In this document: one piece after another, positions 9,501-17,994 of the stretch | How positions within the stretch are numbered: position 1 is the stretch's first letter | How the letters are laid out: every line of letters begins with the position of its first letter | Assembly (NCBI RefSeq): GCF_001183545.1 | Contig: NZ_KQ236688.1 | Span: 2,447,149 to 2,511,148 of the forward strand | Length of the DNA stretch: 64,000 nt | Direction: 5' to 3' | DNA from: Cellvibrio sp. pealriver | GTDB taxonomy: Bacteria > Pseudomonadota > Gammaproteobacteria > Pseudomonadales > Cellvibrionaceae | The notes under the pieces: model-generated | Database searches by the model: none | The model's input: only the letters and a program-made list of their open reading frames with translations | What the model was told of the DNA's origin: nothing | Program-made: the position numbers and the translations under genes

Positions 9501-9633
9501 CACACGCCCCCATTCGGATGACAAACACGCACATCACTCTTACAAAAACAGGCACCAAAAAAACGCAGTCACTTTTTGCGCGATCCACAAGCGGGCAAAA
9601 GCAAACGAATCCTTGCAATAAGCATAAAAACAC

Positions 9634-9650
9634 TGCGCCGTTAAAGTGCA
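9634..9650 (+). promoter_or_regulatory. NtrC-like binding site (proximal)
   Basis: TGCGCCGTTAAAGTGCA matches the NtrC consensus TGCACY-N5-RGTGCA at all but one fixed position. It ends 10 bases before the sigma54-like promoter. Confidence 0.5.
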
Positions 9651-9660
9651 CCACCGTTTT

Positions 9661-9675
9661 TGGCACAGTGTTTGA
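9661..9675 (+). promoter_or_regulatory. Sigma54-like -24/-12 promoter for nrtABC
   Basis: TGGCACAGTGTTTGA matches the TGGCAC-N5-TTGC consensus except for the final C. It lies about 165 bases before the nrtA start and just after an NtrC-like site, which supports nitrogen control of the importer. Confidence 0.5.
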
Positions 9676-9838
9676 ATAAGCCCTGTTGTACTGAATCAAT
9701 ACACCCAACTGTTTTTTTGATCGCGATTTAATTTTTAACGGAAAAATTAAATTCCAGATTCACAAAAACAAAGCAGCAAAAAGTAACTGTAAAAAATTTA
9801 TTTCCGCAGCCAATTTTTTATCGAGCCAGGAGTTCTAG

Positions 9839-11236
9839 ATGAACAAGACGATGAGAACAATGAAAAAAATTTCATGCGTATTAAGACCATTTGCAAAAAC
9901 AACACTGGCCATTGCTGCCGCATTTTCATTAATGGCATCTGCACAAGCCGAGACTGGCCCAGCAGAAAAAACCGAATTGAAATTTGGCTTTATTAAATTA
10001 ACCGATATGGCCGACCTCGCTGTCGCTTATGAGAATGGCTATTTTGATGACGAAGGTTTGACTGTGGAGCTGGAAGCGCAAGCCAACTGGAAAGTGGTTC
10101 TTGACCGCGTAATTTCGGGCGAGCTTGATGGCTCACACATGCTGTTGGCACAACCGGTTGCCGCCAACGTTGGTTTTGGTACACCTGCAGAATTAGTGTT
10201 TCCTTTCACGATGACACAAAACACTTATGCGATTACCGTTTCCAATGAAATTTGGAAAAAAATGAAAAAGAATGTGCCGGTTGGTACAGATGGAAAACCT
10301 GTCCATCCGATTAGCGCCAGCACATTAAAGCCTGTGGTTGACAGCATGAAAGACGCAGGAAAATCCATCCAAATGGGCGTGGTATTTCCCGTATCAACAC
10401 ACAATATGGGCCTGCGTTACTGGCTGGCTGCAGGCGGCATTAATCCCGGCTTATACGCACCACATAAAGGTGATATTACCGGGCAAATCGATGCCGATGT
10501 TTTATTATCGGTAACGCCACCACCACAAATGCCCGCCACCATGGAAGCCGGAACCATCCAAGGTTATTCCGTCGGTGAACCATGGAATCAGCAAGCAGTA
10601 TTTCGCGGCATTGGCGTACCGGTAATGGCGGTGCATAACAAAATTGGCGATAAAGTTTTTGGTATGCGTAAAGACTTTATCGAAAAAAATCCCAATACCA
10701 GTGTGCGCGTGGTGAAAGCCATGATTCGTGCAGCCAAATGGCTTGATGAAAAAGAAAATGCGAATCGCCCTGCCGCTGCCAAAATGATTTCTGCTGCGCA
10801 CTATGTAGGCGCTGATTACAAAGTTATCGCAAACTCCATGACCGGTGTCTTTGAATACGAGCGTAAAGATGTTCGCCCAACACCGGACTTCAACGTGTTC
10901 TTCCGCTACAACGCGTCTTACCCTCACACCTCGGATGCAATTTGGTATCTCACCCAAATGCGCCGCTGGGGTCAAATCCCTGAAGCAAAACCAGACAGCT
11001 GGTATATGGAAATGGGTAGAAAAGCCGTTGCGCCAGAAATTTATCACCAAGCGGCTGCAGATCTGATTGCCGAAGGAAAAATGAGTGCAAGTGACTTTCC
11101 TGATTTCAAAACCTTCAACGGCATTCGCGCTGTGGATGAAACCGTGTGGATCGACGGCGTGCAATTTGATGCAAACAAACCTAACGAGTATCTCACCAAA
11201 TTCAAAATCGGCTTAAAAGGTGACGAGAAAATTTAA
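9839..11236 (+). CDS. nrtA: Nitrate ABC transporter substrate-binding protein (NrtA/CmpA family)
   Basis: A 465-residue periplasmic binding protein with a signal peptide ending near residue 37 (ASAQA). It belongs to the NrtA/CmpA (nitrate, bicarbonate) group: the family motifs FPVSTHNMGLRYWLAAGG (about 183-200) and TPPPQMPATMEAGTIQGYSVGEPWN (about 223-247) are plain. It should deliver nitrate or nitrite to the permease NrtB. First gene of a three-gene operon, 98 bases before nrtB. Nitrogen control is suggested by the NtrC/sigma54-like sites upstream. Bicarbonate or another small anion is the alternative substrate; no nitrate reductase gene is in the window to confirm nitrate. Confidence 0.87.
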   Translation: MNKTMRTMKKISCVLRPFAKTTLAIAAAFSLMASAQAETGPAEKTELKFGFIKLTDMADLAVAYENGYFDDEGLTVELEAQANWKVVLDRVISGELDGSHMLLAQPVAANVGFGTPAELVFPFTMTQNTYAITVSNEIWKKMKKNVPVGTDGKPVHPISASTLKPVVDSMKDAGKSIQMGVVFPVSTHNMGLRYWLAAGGINPGLYAPHKGDITGQIDADVLLSVTPPPQMPATMEAGTIQGYSVGEPWNQQAVFRGIGVPVMAVHNKIGDKVFGMRKDFIEKNPNTSVRVVKAMIRAAKWLDEKENANRPAAAKMISAAHYVGADYKVIANSMTGVFEYERKDVRPTPDFNVFFRYNASYPHTSDAIWYLTQMRRWGQIPEAKPDSWYMEMGRKAVAPEIYHQAAADLIAEGKMSASDFPDFKTFNGIRAVDETVWIDGVQFDANKPNEYLTKFKIGLKGDEKI

Positions 11237-11334
11237 CTGCATCATCGCTAAATAGCACCATTGAAATCATAAGCCTGCACCGCACTCAAGGATGAGAGCA
11301 CAAAGGTAACGTAGGCACTGCAGAGGAAACGATC

Positions 11335-12312
11335 ATGAGCAATACGTTAGTGACTTTAAAAGTTGAGCAATTCAAAGCCATCAAATGGCGCGAAATAGTA
11401 ATCAGTACCTTGATGCCCATGGTGGGAATCCTGTTATTTATTATGGTGTGGCATTCTGCTGCGCCTGGCATCAAGACATCACTGGGGGATTTCCCCCAAC
11501 CCAAACAAGTGTACGAACAATGGGGCAATTTGGTAGATGAGTACACTGCTGAACAAGAACGCGCAGCGGTGTTTTATGAACGCCAGGAAAAACGCAACGC
11601 AGAATTATTAGCAAAAGACCCGAATGCCAAATTGGACGTGCGCGAATTTAATGGCCGCCCTACTTTTTTTGACAAAGTACAAACCAGTTTGGTCACGGTT
11701 TTATCCGGTTTTCTGGTTGCGACGGTGATCGCCATCCCGGTTGGGATCATGATCGGTTTAAGCCAAACACTTTACAGCGCGATCAATCCATTAATCCAAA
11801 TTTTTAAACCGGTTTCGCCGCTGGCCTGGTTGCCTTTGGTCACTCTGGTTGTCAGCGCTGTGTACGTTTCTGACTCCCCTGCTTTTTCCAAGTCATACAT
11901 TATTTCGCTGCTGACAGTGAGCCTCTGTTCACTGTGGCCAACCATGATCAATACCGCCGTCGGTGTTGCCGGTGTGAGCAAAGATTTGGTGAACGTAAGC
12001 CGCGTATTGCGCCTGGGCTGGTTCACTCACGTCATGAAAATTGTGTTGCCTTCCGCTATTCCCATGATGTTTACCGGCTTGCGCATTTCACTCGGCATTG
12101 CGTGGATGGTATTGATCGCCGCTGAAATGCTCTCGCAAAACCCTGGCCTTGGAAAGTTTGTGTGGGATGAATTCCAAAATGGCTCGTCCGATTCATTGAG
12201 CCGTATTTGCCTTGCGATTTTAGTGATCGGCCTGATTGGATTTTTGCTCGACCGCGCGATTTTAATGCTGCAAACCTACGTCAATTGGGACAAAGGAGCC
12301 GTTGTACGTTAA
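11335..12312 (+). CDS. nrtB: Nitrate ABC transporter permease
   Basis: A 325-residue inner-membrane permease of the binding-protein-dependent type. After an N-terminal membrane segment (about 20-40) comes a hydrophilic stretch of about 70 residues, then a core of five to six helices. The ATPase-contacting loop is visible around VSRVLRLGWFTHVMKIVLPSAIPMMFTGLRI (about 222-252). It matches the NrtB/TauC/SsuC group, and the flanking nrtA-like and ATPase genes fix the assignment. The ribosome binding site GAGGAAA precedes the ATG. Confidence 0.88.
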   Translation: MSNTLVTLKVEQFKAIKWREIVISTLMPMVGILLFIMVWHSAAPGIKTSLGDFPQPKQVYEQWGNLVDEYTAEQERAAVFYERQEKRNAELLAKDPNAKLDVREFNGRPTFFDKVQTSLVTVLSGFLVATVIAIPVGIMIGLSQTLYSAINPLIQIFKPVSPLAWLPLVTLVVSAVYVSDSPAFSKSYIISLLTVSLCSLWPTMINTAVGVAGVSKDLVNVSRVLRLGWFTHVMKIVLPSAIPMMFTGLRISLGIAWMVLIAAEMLSQNPGLGKFVWDEFQNGSSDSLSRICLAILVIGLIGFLLDRAILMLQTYVNWDKGAVVR

Positions 12313-12320
12313 CCACGCCA

Positions 12321-12350
12321 CCCTCACCCCAGCCCTCTCCCGCGTGAGGG
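12321..12350. repeat. REP-like palindromic element between nrtB and nrtC
   Basis: A C-rich 30-bp element with exact 7-bp arms CCCTCAC (12321-12327) and GTGAGGG (12344-12350). The sequence style, CCCTCACCCC followed by CCCTCTCCC, is that of a widely scattered intergenic repeat in proteobacteria. It lies inside the operon just after the nrtB stop. Confidence 0.6.
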
Positions 12351-12388
12351 CAACATTAAATGAAATTTTTATTACAGAGGAATCCACC

Positions 12389-13246
12389 ATGAGCCAGATT
12401 CACTTGGAACTCACCAAAGTCGGCATCGAATTTCCCACCCCCAAAGGACCTTTTTGCGCGCTGCAAAATGTCGATCTGAAAATCAAAAAAGGCGAATTTG
12501 TGTCGCTCATCGGTCACTCAGGTTGCGGCAAATCAACGGTGCTCAATATTGTTGCTGGCCTGTATCAAGCCACTACTGGCGGCGTGGTGTTAAATGGAAA
12601 AGAAGTGAATGAGCCTGGCCCGGAACGTGCCGTGGTTTTTCAAAACCACTCTCTGCTGCCTTGGTTAACGGCGTATGAAAATGTCGAGCTGGGCGTTAAG
12701 CGTGTATTCAAAGGCAAAAAGACCAAAGCGGAAATGCGCGAGTGGATTGAGCACAATCTTGAGCTTGTGCATATGACCCATGCCATGCATAAACGCCCCG
12801 ATGAAATCTCGGGCGGGATGAAGCAGCGCGTCGGTATCGCCCGCGCCCTGGCGATGGAACCACAAGTGTTGTTGATGGATGAACCCTTCGGTGCACTGGA
12901 CGCATTAACCCGCGCGCACCTGCAGGATTCGCTGATGGAAATCCAAAACGAGCTGGGCAATACCGTGATCATGATTACCCACGATGTAGATGAGGCAGTG
13001 CTGCTCTCTGACCGCATAGTGATGATGACCAATGGCCCGGCCGCAACTGTGGGAGAAATTCTTGATGTTCCCCTTGCCCGCCCGCGCAACCGATTGGAGC
13101 TGGCAGACAACCCTGAATACAACCACTACCGCTCCTCCGTATTGCGCTTTCTTTATGAGAAGCAAAAAAAAGTGGAATCGATCGATACCAAACGAAACAG
13201 TAAAAACCCCGAGCAAGAAGTCACCAAGACCAAAAGTGTCGCCTGA
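12389..13246 (+). CDS. nrtC: Nitrate ABC transporter ATP-binding protein
   Basis: A 285-residue cytoplasmic ATPase, started at the ATG at 12389 because GAGGAA lies 6 bases upstream; longer readings run through the upstream repeat. Walker A GHSGCGKST, Q-loop VFQNHSLLPW, signature SGGMKQR, Walker B VLLMDEPFGALD and the switch histidine MITHDVDEA are all intact. It energises NrtA/NrtB. It corresponds to the single-domain NrtD-type ATPase (it lacks the binding-protein-like C-terminal domain of cyanobacterial NrtC), so nrtD would be an equally fair symbol. A terminator follows at 13278. Confidence 0.9.
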   Translation: MSQIHLELTKVGIEFPTPKGPFCALQNVDLKIKKGEFVSLIGHSGCGKSTVLNIVAGLYQATTGGVVLNGKEVNEPGPERAVVFQNHSLLPWLTAYENVELGVKRVFKGKKTKAEMREWIEHNLELVHMTHAMHKRPDEISGGMKQRVGIARALAMEPQVLLMDEPFGALDALTRAHLQDSLMEIQNELGNTVIMITHDVDEAVLLSDRIVMMTNGPAATVGEILDVPLARPRNRLELADNPEYNHYRSSVLRFLYEKQKKVESIDTKRNSKNPEQEVTKTKSVA

Positions 13247-13277
13247 CTTTACACAGCTCGACATGACGACCTCTGTT

Positions 13278-13302
13278 GCCTCGGCTTGCCGGGGCTTTTT
13301 TA
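13278..13302 (+). terminator. Terminator of the nitrate transporter operon
   Basis: GCCTCGG (13278-13284), loop CTTG, CCGGGGC (13289-13295; one G-T pair), then six T. Confidence 0.8.
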
Positions 13303-13399
13303 TCGCGCCCCAAAATAAATACAAATAATTGATTTATAAAATAAAAATCATAAAAAACCACCGCCTTAACCACAAAAGTTATGGCACATTTTTCATCAT

Positions 13400-13415
13400 T
13401 GGTATAGATTGTGCT
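13400..13415 (+). promoter_or_regulatory. Possible sigma54-type promoter of the TPP enzyme gene
   Basis: TGGTATAGATTGTGCT keeps the essential GG-N10-GC spacing (GG at 13401, GC at 13413) but matches the rest of the consensus only partly. It lies 54 bases before the GTG start. Confidence 0.3.
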
Positions 13416-13468
13416 GCACATTTAGCAACATTCATCTGTGACGGATCACGCACTTTTGCAAACAAGAC

Positions 13469-15322
13469 GTGAAATCCATGCTGCAGCTTATTAATTCAAA
13501 CTTTCCTATTCCCGATCCGCTCCCGTTAAGCCCAGGCAATGCGCCTGTGCAGACAGATACCGCACCGGTCGCCACACCGCCTGTGCAGCAAACCACCTAC
13601 GCCGACCTGATTGTCGATTATCTGGCGCAAATGGGCATAGACACTGTTTTTGGCGTGCCCGGTGGTGCTATTGAGCCGTTACTCAACTCTCTGGCGCGCA
13701 GCGAGCGCAAAGGCGGGCCCCGTTTAGTCGTCGCACGCCACGAATGCGGCGCGGCGTTTATGGCCGATGGCTATGCGCGCGAGACCGGCAAAATGGGTGT
13801 GGTATGCGCAACCACAGGGCCAGGTGCAACCAACCTGATCACGGGTGTCGCATCGGCACTGGCTGATGAAGTGCCCATGCTGGTGATTACCGCCCAGACA
13901 CCGCTACCCAAATTCGGCAAGCGCGCACTACAGGAATCCAGCTGTACCGCTATCGACACCGTCGGCATGTTCCGCTACGTCACCCAATTCAACACACTGG
14001 TATCGCACCACGAGCAGCTGGAGAGCAAACTGGTATCGGCCATTATGGCGGCGCATCGCAAACCCAACGGGCCTGTGCATATCAGCATCCCGGCGGACGT
14101 ACTGCGCTCACCGGCCACCATCAATGCACATATCCACAGCGATTTATTAGTGCACGATTTTGCCATGGCCGATGATTCTGCCATCGCCCGCCTGTGCGAG
14201 AAGCTGGGCAAAGTCGATAACCTCGTCATGTACATCGGCAATGGTGTTGGCAAGGCCAGCAAGCAAATCATGGAGTTTATCGAGCTGACCGGCGCGGCCT
14301 TCGTGACCGGGCCTATGGGTAAAACCTGGGTTGATGAACACCACCCGCTGTACCGTGGCGTGTATGGCTTTGCCGGGCATGACAGCGCCCGCCAATTATT
14401 CCAAAGCCCGGATGTAGACCTAATTCTGGCGGTAGGTACCGAGCTGGGCGAACTAGGCACTAGCGGCTGGCAAAACGATCTGCTCAACACCAAGCTGGTG
14501 CATATCGACTCATCGATTGAGCACTTCACCCGCTCACCTATGGCCAACCTGCATGTGTTCGGCAATATCGATGTGATCTTTGACCGGCTGGTAAAAAGCG
14601 TGCGCGAAGTGCGCAAATGGGGTCGCTCCTGGGAAACGCTGCCCAACGCGAACCAAACCCCCAACATCAATGGCGGCTTTTTTACCTTGCGCGAAGCCGA
14701 TAAATGCCTCTCCAACGCCAGCCCGGTAAAACCGCAGCGGCTGATGGCTCATTTGTCACAAGCGCTACCAGAAGACACGCGAATTTTCGTCGATGCCGGC
14801 AACGGCTGGTCATGGGCAACCCACTATTTATCGCGCTCCAATAGCCAAGGCCTGTATCGCATCGCCATGGGCTATGGCTCTATGGCTTGGTCGATTGGTG
14901 CCGCCATCGGCTCTGCCATTGGCAACCGCGCTGCACCTACCTTGTGTATTGTGGGCGATGGCTCTTATTTAATGAGCGCACAGGAAATTACGGTGGCAGC
15001 CCAGCAGCAACTACCGGTGGTTTTTCTGGTACTCAATGATGCAGCCATGGGCATGGTGATGCACGGCCAGCAACTCGGCCAGCAGGAATCGATTGGCTGG
15101 GAACTGAATGAAGTCAATTACGCACTCATGGCGCAAGCCATGGGAGTCGATGGAATTGTCATCACCTCACCAGATCAACTGGATAAACTGGATTATCAGG
15201 CGCTCTTCCAAAAACGCGGCCCCACGCTGCTGGATGTCCGCATTGATCGCAATGAAATTCCACCCATGGGCGACCGAATCAAAGGTCTTGCGGTCAACGG
15301 TTCTGCGACCCCCGGGGGCTAA
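13469..15322 (+). CDS. Acetolactate synthase-like thiamine pyrophosphate enzyme
   Basis: A 617-residue member of the POX/acetolactate synthase superfamily in three-domain layout. The N-terminal pyrimidine-binding domain (about 45-215) shows GIDTVFGVPGGAIEPLL and the catalytic glutamate in ARHECGAAFMADGYAR; the central FAD/nucleotide-type domain is about 235-375; the C-terminal PP domain (about 425-590) has the GDG...N Mg-TPP motif (VGDGSYLMSAQE ... LNDAAMGM). It should decarboxylate a 2-oxo acid and transfer the acyl group, but substrate cannot be inferred. A proline-rich tail of about 40 residues precedes the enzyme. No small regulatory subunit gene (ilvN/ilvH) follows, which argues against a biosynthetic acetolactate synthase. 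The start is a GTG at 13469; ATG 13478 is possible. Confidence 0.8.
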   Translation: MKSMLQLINSNFPIPDPLPLSPGNAPVQTDTAPVATPPVQQTTYADLIVDYLAQMGIDTVFGVPGGAIEPLLNSLARSERKGGPRLVVARHECGAAFMADGYARETGKMGVVCATTGPGATNLITGVASALADEVPMLVITAQTPLPKFGKRALQESSCTAIDTVGMFRYVTQFNTLVSHHEQLESKLVSAIMAAHRKPNGPVHISIPADVLRSPATINAHIHSDLLVHDFAMADDSAIARLCEKLGKVDNLVMYIGNGVGKASKQIMEFIELTGAAFVTGPMGKTWVDEHHPLYRGVYGFAGHDSARQLFQSPDVDLILAVGTELGELGTSGWQNDLLNTKLVHIDSSIEHFTRSPMANLHVFGNIDVIFDRLVKSVREVRKWGRSWETLPNANQTPNINGGFFTLREADKCLSNASPVKPQRLMAHLSQALPEDTRIFVDAGNGWSWATHYLSRSNSQGLYRIAMGYGSMAWSIGAAIGSAIGNRAAPTLCIVGDGSYLMSAQEITVAAQQQLPVVFLVLNDAAMGMVMHGQQLGQQESIGWELNEVNYALMAQAMGVDGIVITSPDQLDKLDYQALFQKRGPTLLDVRIDRNEIPPMGDRIKGLAVNGSATPGG

Positions 15323-15426
15323 GTTGACAGAGGCTTGTGAAGCTCAGCTCGCGAAAATCATTCCTAGGCGAATAGCCATCGGCAGTTTATGCTAGGCTGA
15401 AAGGATATGAATTCGGAGACCCATGA

Positions 15427-17985
15427 GTGTTAACCAATAACACCAATCAACCTCACTCGCCCGTAAACCTCCTGATCGTTAACAGCGACGATGCTGCATT
15501 GGCCGCTATTAGCGCCAGCCTACAAGCAGAGGGTTTGCACAATCTGGTCTGTGTTGATTCCGCACAGAAAGCCCTGCGCACCCTGCGCCAACAGCCAATC
15601 GATGTGCTGATTGTTGATATAGACACACCGGATATGGACGGTTGGCGGCTCTCGCGCCTGGTGCGCAGCGGCATACTCAAATGCCGCGCCGATTTACCCA
15701 TTATTATTATCGCCAGCACCTGGTGTGAGCGTATTGCCGAAGTCACTGCGCGCGAATACGGCATCAACCATTTACTCGCGCTCGATCACATCAACCAACT
15801 TGCTGCACTGGTCAGACAACTGACCACTCCTGAACACAACACCACCCAAAAACCACGCCTGTTGGTCGTGGAAGATGAACCCGATACTGCCGATTTGATC
15901 AAGCGTGTGCTTGCACCTGCGTTTGATATTGATGTCGCCTACGAAGGGGACTCAGGCCTTAAAGCCTGGATACAAGGCCGCCATGATCTGGTGCTGCTTG
16001 ATGTGATGCTGCCCAAGCTGTCCGGGCGCGATATTTTGATCGAAATCCAAAGCATTGACCCCAAACAACCAGTTGTGATCATGACTGCCCACACCACCAC
16101 TGAGCAGGCAGAAGAATTAATGCTGCTGGGCGCAGTCGATTTTTTACCGAAACCTTTCCGCGCAGAACAACTGCGCAAAGTGTGTGACATCGCCATCCAT
16201 CGCGAAGATTATCTGGTCAGCAACGCGCAATTTGCCGCGCGGGTCAATTCGCTACAGGAACGCGAGCTGGCATTTCGCCAACTCTACGAAAACCATCACC
16301 AACTGCTCAATGATTTGCAATCCGTAGTGATGGAACTGGATGCCGATTTCCGGATTTGTTATCTCAATCAGGCATGGGAAACCATGATGGGATTCCCCAT
16401 TGCAGGATGCATAGGCGCATCATTGGAATCCTTTATCGCGGCGGATGATCTCGGCCAATACACACTGTTCAAAAATAAAATCCGCAAAGCCCTGCAACAA
16501 AACAAACCCTGCCCGGAAATTGAAATTTGCCTGAGCAATAAGCGCGGCCAAAAGTTGTGGGTACAGTTGAAGATCAGCCGCTCTACTAAGGCAGAACAAC
16601 AAAGCAACTTGACCGTATGCCTGGACAATATTACCGAGCGCCGTGAATCGCAAGAGCAGCTTAAATACCTCGCGATGCACGACTCGCTCACCGGTTTGTA
16701 CAACCGCCATTTTTTTGAAACCACACTCGCGCAATTAACCGCCGACTCGGTGCGCAATAATCGCCAACACGCGCTGGTGTATTTGGATCTGGATCACTTC
16801 AAGGTTATTAACGATACCTTTGGCCACCAAAAAGGCGATGAAGTGCTGCGCGAAATGTCTCATCTGCTAAGTAAACGGATTCGCGGGGCCGATATTCTCT
16901 GCCGTTTGGGTGGCGATGAATTTGCCATTTTACTGCGCGATATCCATAGCAAAGAAGTGCACGAGTTTGCGCACAGCATCCAACAAATTATTGGCGAATT
17001 CAGTTTTCAGTTGCAGGAGCAACGCATTAATCTCGGCAGCAGTATTGGCCTGACATTAATTGATGGCAGCACCAATAATGCCGAAGAACACCTGATGCGT
17101 GCTGACATCGCCCTCTATGTTGCCAAAGGGCGCGGCCGCAATCTGATTCATCAGTATGATCCGCTCGACAGTGAGAGCGACGAGCTGCGCCACTCCATCA
17201 ACATGTCGCAAAAAGTGCGCAAAGCGATTAGCGAAGATCGCATGACGCTCTACTTCCAACCGATTTTTGATGTGAAAAAACAAAAGATTTCGTATTACGA
17301 AGCACTGGTGCGCATGATTGAACCCGACGGCAAAATTGTAGGGCCGGACAATTTTATTCCTGCTCTGGAATCCGCCGGTGAAATGCACTTGCTGGATCGC
17401 TGGATTATTAAATTAGCGCTGAAAACACTGAAAAATAATGATGAACTGATCCACATTGCCATCAACCTGTCGGCACAGGCATTCAAAGATGACAATCTGG
17501 TACCGACTATTTTGGAAAATCTGAAAGCAACCGGTGTAGATCCAAAACGGATTACTTTTGAACTGACCGAAAGTGCCAGCTTGTTCAATTTGCACATTAC
17601 CCAGCGGGTGATCGCCGAGTTACACAAATTGGGCTGTAGTTTTTCAGTGGATGATTTTGGTTCTGGTTTCAGCAGTTTTGCCTACCTGAAAGATTTACCG
17701 GCGGATTACATCAAACTTGATGGCTCCTTTATCCAGAATTTGCACCGCGACCAGATTGACCAGACGCTGGTGAGATCCATGATTCAGGTGATTCAGGCAC
17801 TCGGCAAAAAAGCCGTCGCTGAGTACGTGGAGAATGAAGAGATCCTGCAAATCCTGAAAGAGATGAATATCGATTTCGTGCAGGGGTATCACATCGGGCA
17901 TCCATTGCCGGTCGAGCAAATCACTTTGTTTTCAGAGATGGATCCGGATATAACACCGGACACTGGCCGCCTATTACACCACTAA
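15427..17985 (+). CDS. REC-REC-PAS-GGDEF-EAL cyclic-di-GMP regulator
   Basis: An 852-residue cytoplasmic signalling protein without membrane segments. Domains: receiver 1 (about 14-130, phosphorylatable D64), receiver 2 (about 143-260, VEDEPD acid pocket, aspartate in VLLDVMLP), PAS (about 290-415), GGDEF (about 420-580) with intact GGDEF near 495, and EAL (about 605-850). An inhibitory RGAD I-site sits five residues before GGDEF. EAL metal and catalytic motifs (YEALVR, INLS, FELTES, DDFGSG, IKLD, QGYHIG) are intact. Both cyclase and phosphodiesterase activity look possible, switched by phosphorelay input. No partner kinase is adjacent. The start is GTG with GGAG 8 bases upstream. Confidence 0.9.
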   Translation: MLTNNTNQPHSPVNLLIVNSDDAALAAISASLQAEGLHNLVCVDSAQKALRTLRQQPIDVLIVDIDTPDMDGWRLSRLVRSGILKCRADLPIIIIASTWCERIAEVTAREYGINHLLALDHINQLAALVRQLTTPEHNTTQKPRLLVVEDEPDTADLIKRVLAPAFDIDVAYEGDSGLKAWIQGRHDLVLLDVMLPKLSGRDILIEIQSIDPKQPVVIMTAHTTTEQAEELMLLGAVDFLPKPFRAEQLRKVCDIAIHREDYLVSNAQFAARVNSLQERELAFRQLYENHHQLLNDLQSVVMELDADFRICYLNQAWETMMGFPIAGCIGASLESFIAADDLGQYTLFKNKIRKALQQNKPCPEIEICLSNKRGQKLWVQLKISRSTKAEQQSNLTVCLDNITERRESQEQLKYLAMHDSLTGLYNRHFFETTLAQLTADSVRNNRQHALVYLDLDHFKVINDTFGHQKGDEVLREMSHLLSKRIRGADILCRLGGDEFAILLRDIHSKEVHEFAHSIQQIIGEFSFQLQEQRINLGSSIGLTLIDGSTNNAEEHLMRADIALYVAKGRGRNLIHQYDPLDSESDELRHSINMSQKVRKAISEDRMTLYFQPIFDVKKQKISYYEALVRMIEPDGKIVGPDNFIPALESAGEMHLLDRWIIKLALKTLKNNDELIHIAINLSAQAFKDDNLVPTILENLKATGVDPKRITFELTESASLFNLHITQRVIAELHKLGCSFSVDDFGSGFSSFAYLKDLPADYIKLDGSFIQNLHRDQIDQTLVRSMIQVIQALGKKAVAEYVENEEILQILKEMNIDFVQGYHIGHPLPVEQITLFSEMDPDITPDTGRLLHH

Positions 17986-17994
17986 TCGATGCAC

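Larger units (their letters stand above)
9301..9838. other. 538-bp divergent control region (lipoprotein / nitrate transporter)
   Basis: No gene supported. It holds the 5-prime ends of two divergent transcription units. Two NtrC-like sites (9484-9500, 9634-9650) and a sigma54-like promoter (9661-9675) are listed separately. The last 100 bases before nrtA are very A/T-rich. The nrtA ribosome binding site is CCAGGAG, 6 bases before the ATG. Confidence 0.6.

Noticed and set aside
9445..9708. Minus-strand frame of 87 codons in the nitrate control region
   Set aside because: No ribosome binding site, unusual residue mix, and it covers the NtrC/sigma54-like sites.
13469..15322. Biosynthetic acetolactate synthase IlvB/IlvI
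   Set aside because: No regulatory subunit gene follows and the N terminus is atypical; kept as a superfamily member only.
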